DNA of 64,000 nucleotides, from positions 62,001-126,000 of the forward strand of contig NZ_DASVGN010000027.1 in the NCBI RefSeq assembly GCF_036379515.1, written 5' to 3'. Shown piece by piece: positions 63,632 through 64,000 of this stretch. The position numbers and the translations under genes are program-made. Position 1 is the first letter of the stretch; each line of letters opens with the position of its first letter. Source of the DNA: Castellaniella sp036379515. GTDB lineage: Bacteria; Pseudomonadota; Gammaproteobacteria; Burkholderiales; Burkholderiaceae_B. The notes beneath the pieces were generated by a model, which was not told the DNA's origin, made no database searches, and saw only the letters and a program-made list of their open reading frames with translations.

Positions 63632-64000
63632 TTATGAGTTCCTGGAGTTCATTTCGGGGGCCAAGGCCTGCCAGGCCCCCACATACTGCCCTGCCCTGTG
63701 GGCAACCTCATCAAGCGTCATCTGGGGCTTGAAGAGCCCACCTCCCAAACCAAATCCACTGGCACCCGCCCGCAGATAGGCTCCCATGGAATCGGGGGTG
63801 ATGCCACCAACCGGCATCAGCCCGATTCGTTTTGGCATCACGGCGCGCCAGGCTTTCACGACCGATGGCCCAAGTTGCTCAGCTGGGAACAGCTTTAACG
63901 CATCTGCCCCCGCCCTTAGCGCCGCAAAGGCTTCTGTGGGGGTTGCCACACCCGGGATACAAGCCATACCACAAACCCTGGCTTCGCCAATGACATCCGG
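63632..64000 (-). CDS. KDPG/2-dehydro-3-deoxy-6-phosphogalactonate aldolase (5' end outside window)
   Basis: The C-terminal 123 residues or so of a KDPG-aldolase-fold protein; the frame is open to the right edge. The Schiff-base region DALKLFPAEQLGP and the phosphate-binding PVGGI followed by GASGFGLGGGLF are conserved. GLGGGLF and the QLGPS variant resemble 6-phospho-2-dehydro-3-deoxygalactonate aldolase (DgoA) more than Eda at 7836. It is convergent with the flavin oxidase gene, 68 bp apart. Being on the opposite strand, it belongs to a separate transcript. Confidence 0.88.
   Translation of the reverse strand, partial: PDVIGEARVCGMACIPGVATPTEAFAALRAGADALKLFPAEQLGPSVVKAWRAVMPKRIGLMPVGGITPDSMGAYLRAGASGFGLGGGLFKPQMTLDEVAHRAGQYVGAWQALAPEMNSRNS

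Overview
This is a GC-rich, gene-dense chromosomal segment from a betaproteobacterium. It is most likely Burkholderiales, near Alcaligenaceae (Bordetella/Achromobacter relatives). The pointers are a Bug/TctC-type solute receptor beside tctAB, a complete 14-gene nuoA-N operon followed by a DUF2818-like gene, a Burkholderiales-type trimeric porin, ispD/ispF, mfd and serB close together, and ffh divergent from a ccsA-like/PP0621/ampD group. I see no insertion sequence, prophage or CRISPR array. Genus assignment is inference.

Layout. (1) 1-6.4 kb: hexuronate catabolism. It holds a LacI-type regulator cut by the window edge and a minus-strand run of a 6PGDH-like dehydrogenase, uxuA, uxuB, a DapA-like lyase and an enoyl-CoA hydratase. 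(2) 6.5-13.5 kb: ispF and ispD, then eda (KDPG aldolase), facing a minus-strand operon of two amino-acid-type ABC permeases, a binding protein, a sugar-phosphate isomerase-like protein, kdgK and a 2-hydroxyacid dehydrogenase. Regions 1 and 2 together encode fructuronate -> mannonate -> KDG -> KDPG -> pyruvate + glyceraldehyde-3-phosphate. (3) 13.6-21.8 kb: mfd, a Fur-boxed iron locus (TonB receptor, Sel1-repeat protein, PiuC oxygenase) and serB. (4) 21.9-38.2 kb: an FMN-dependent hydroxyacid dehydrogenase, then respiratory complex I on the minus strand.

(5) 38.5-49 kb: porin, a second FMN-dependent lactate dehydrogenase, an SpmA-SpmB-like fused membrane protein, a lipoprotein, a broken hipBA-type toxin-antitoxin locus next to tRNA-Gly(CCC), trmB, a proline iminopeptidase, ffh, a CcsA-like protein, a PP0621-like protein and ampD. 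(6) 49-64 kb: a large accessory catabolic locus. On the minus strand a compact run carries a DAD-like cupin, the three tripartite tricarboxylate transporter (TTT) genes, three short-chain dehydrogenases (SDRs), an LDH2-family dehydrogenase and an IclR regulator. Divergently, a TRAP transporter precedes an IlvD/Edd-type sugar-acid dehydratase and a GlcD/Dld-type flavin oxidase. A KDPG/KDPGal-type aldolase runs off the right edge.

The recurring theme is sugar-acid and hydroxyacid use: three transporter classes (ABC, TTT, TRAP), two KDPG-type aldolases and many 2-hydroxyacid oxidoreductases, feeding pyruvate and reducing equivalents to the complex I encoded in the middle. The least explained part is the 49-64 kb locus. 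Its gene content suggests an aldonate pathway whose substrate I cannot name, and the place of the cupin dioxygenase in it is unknown.
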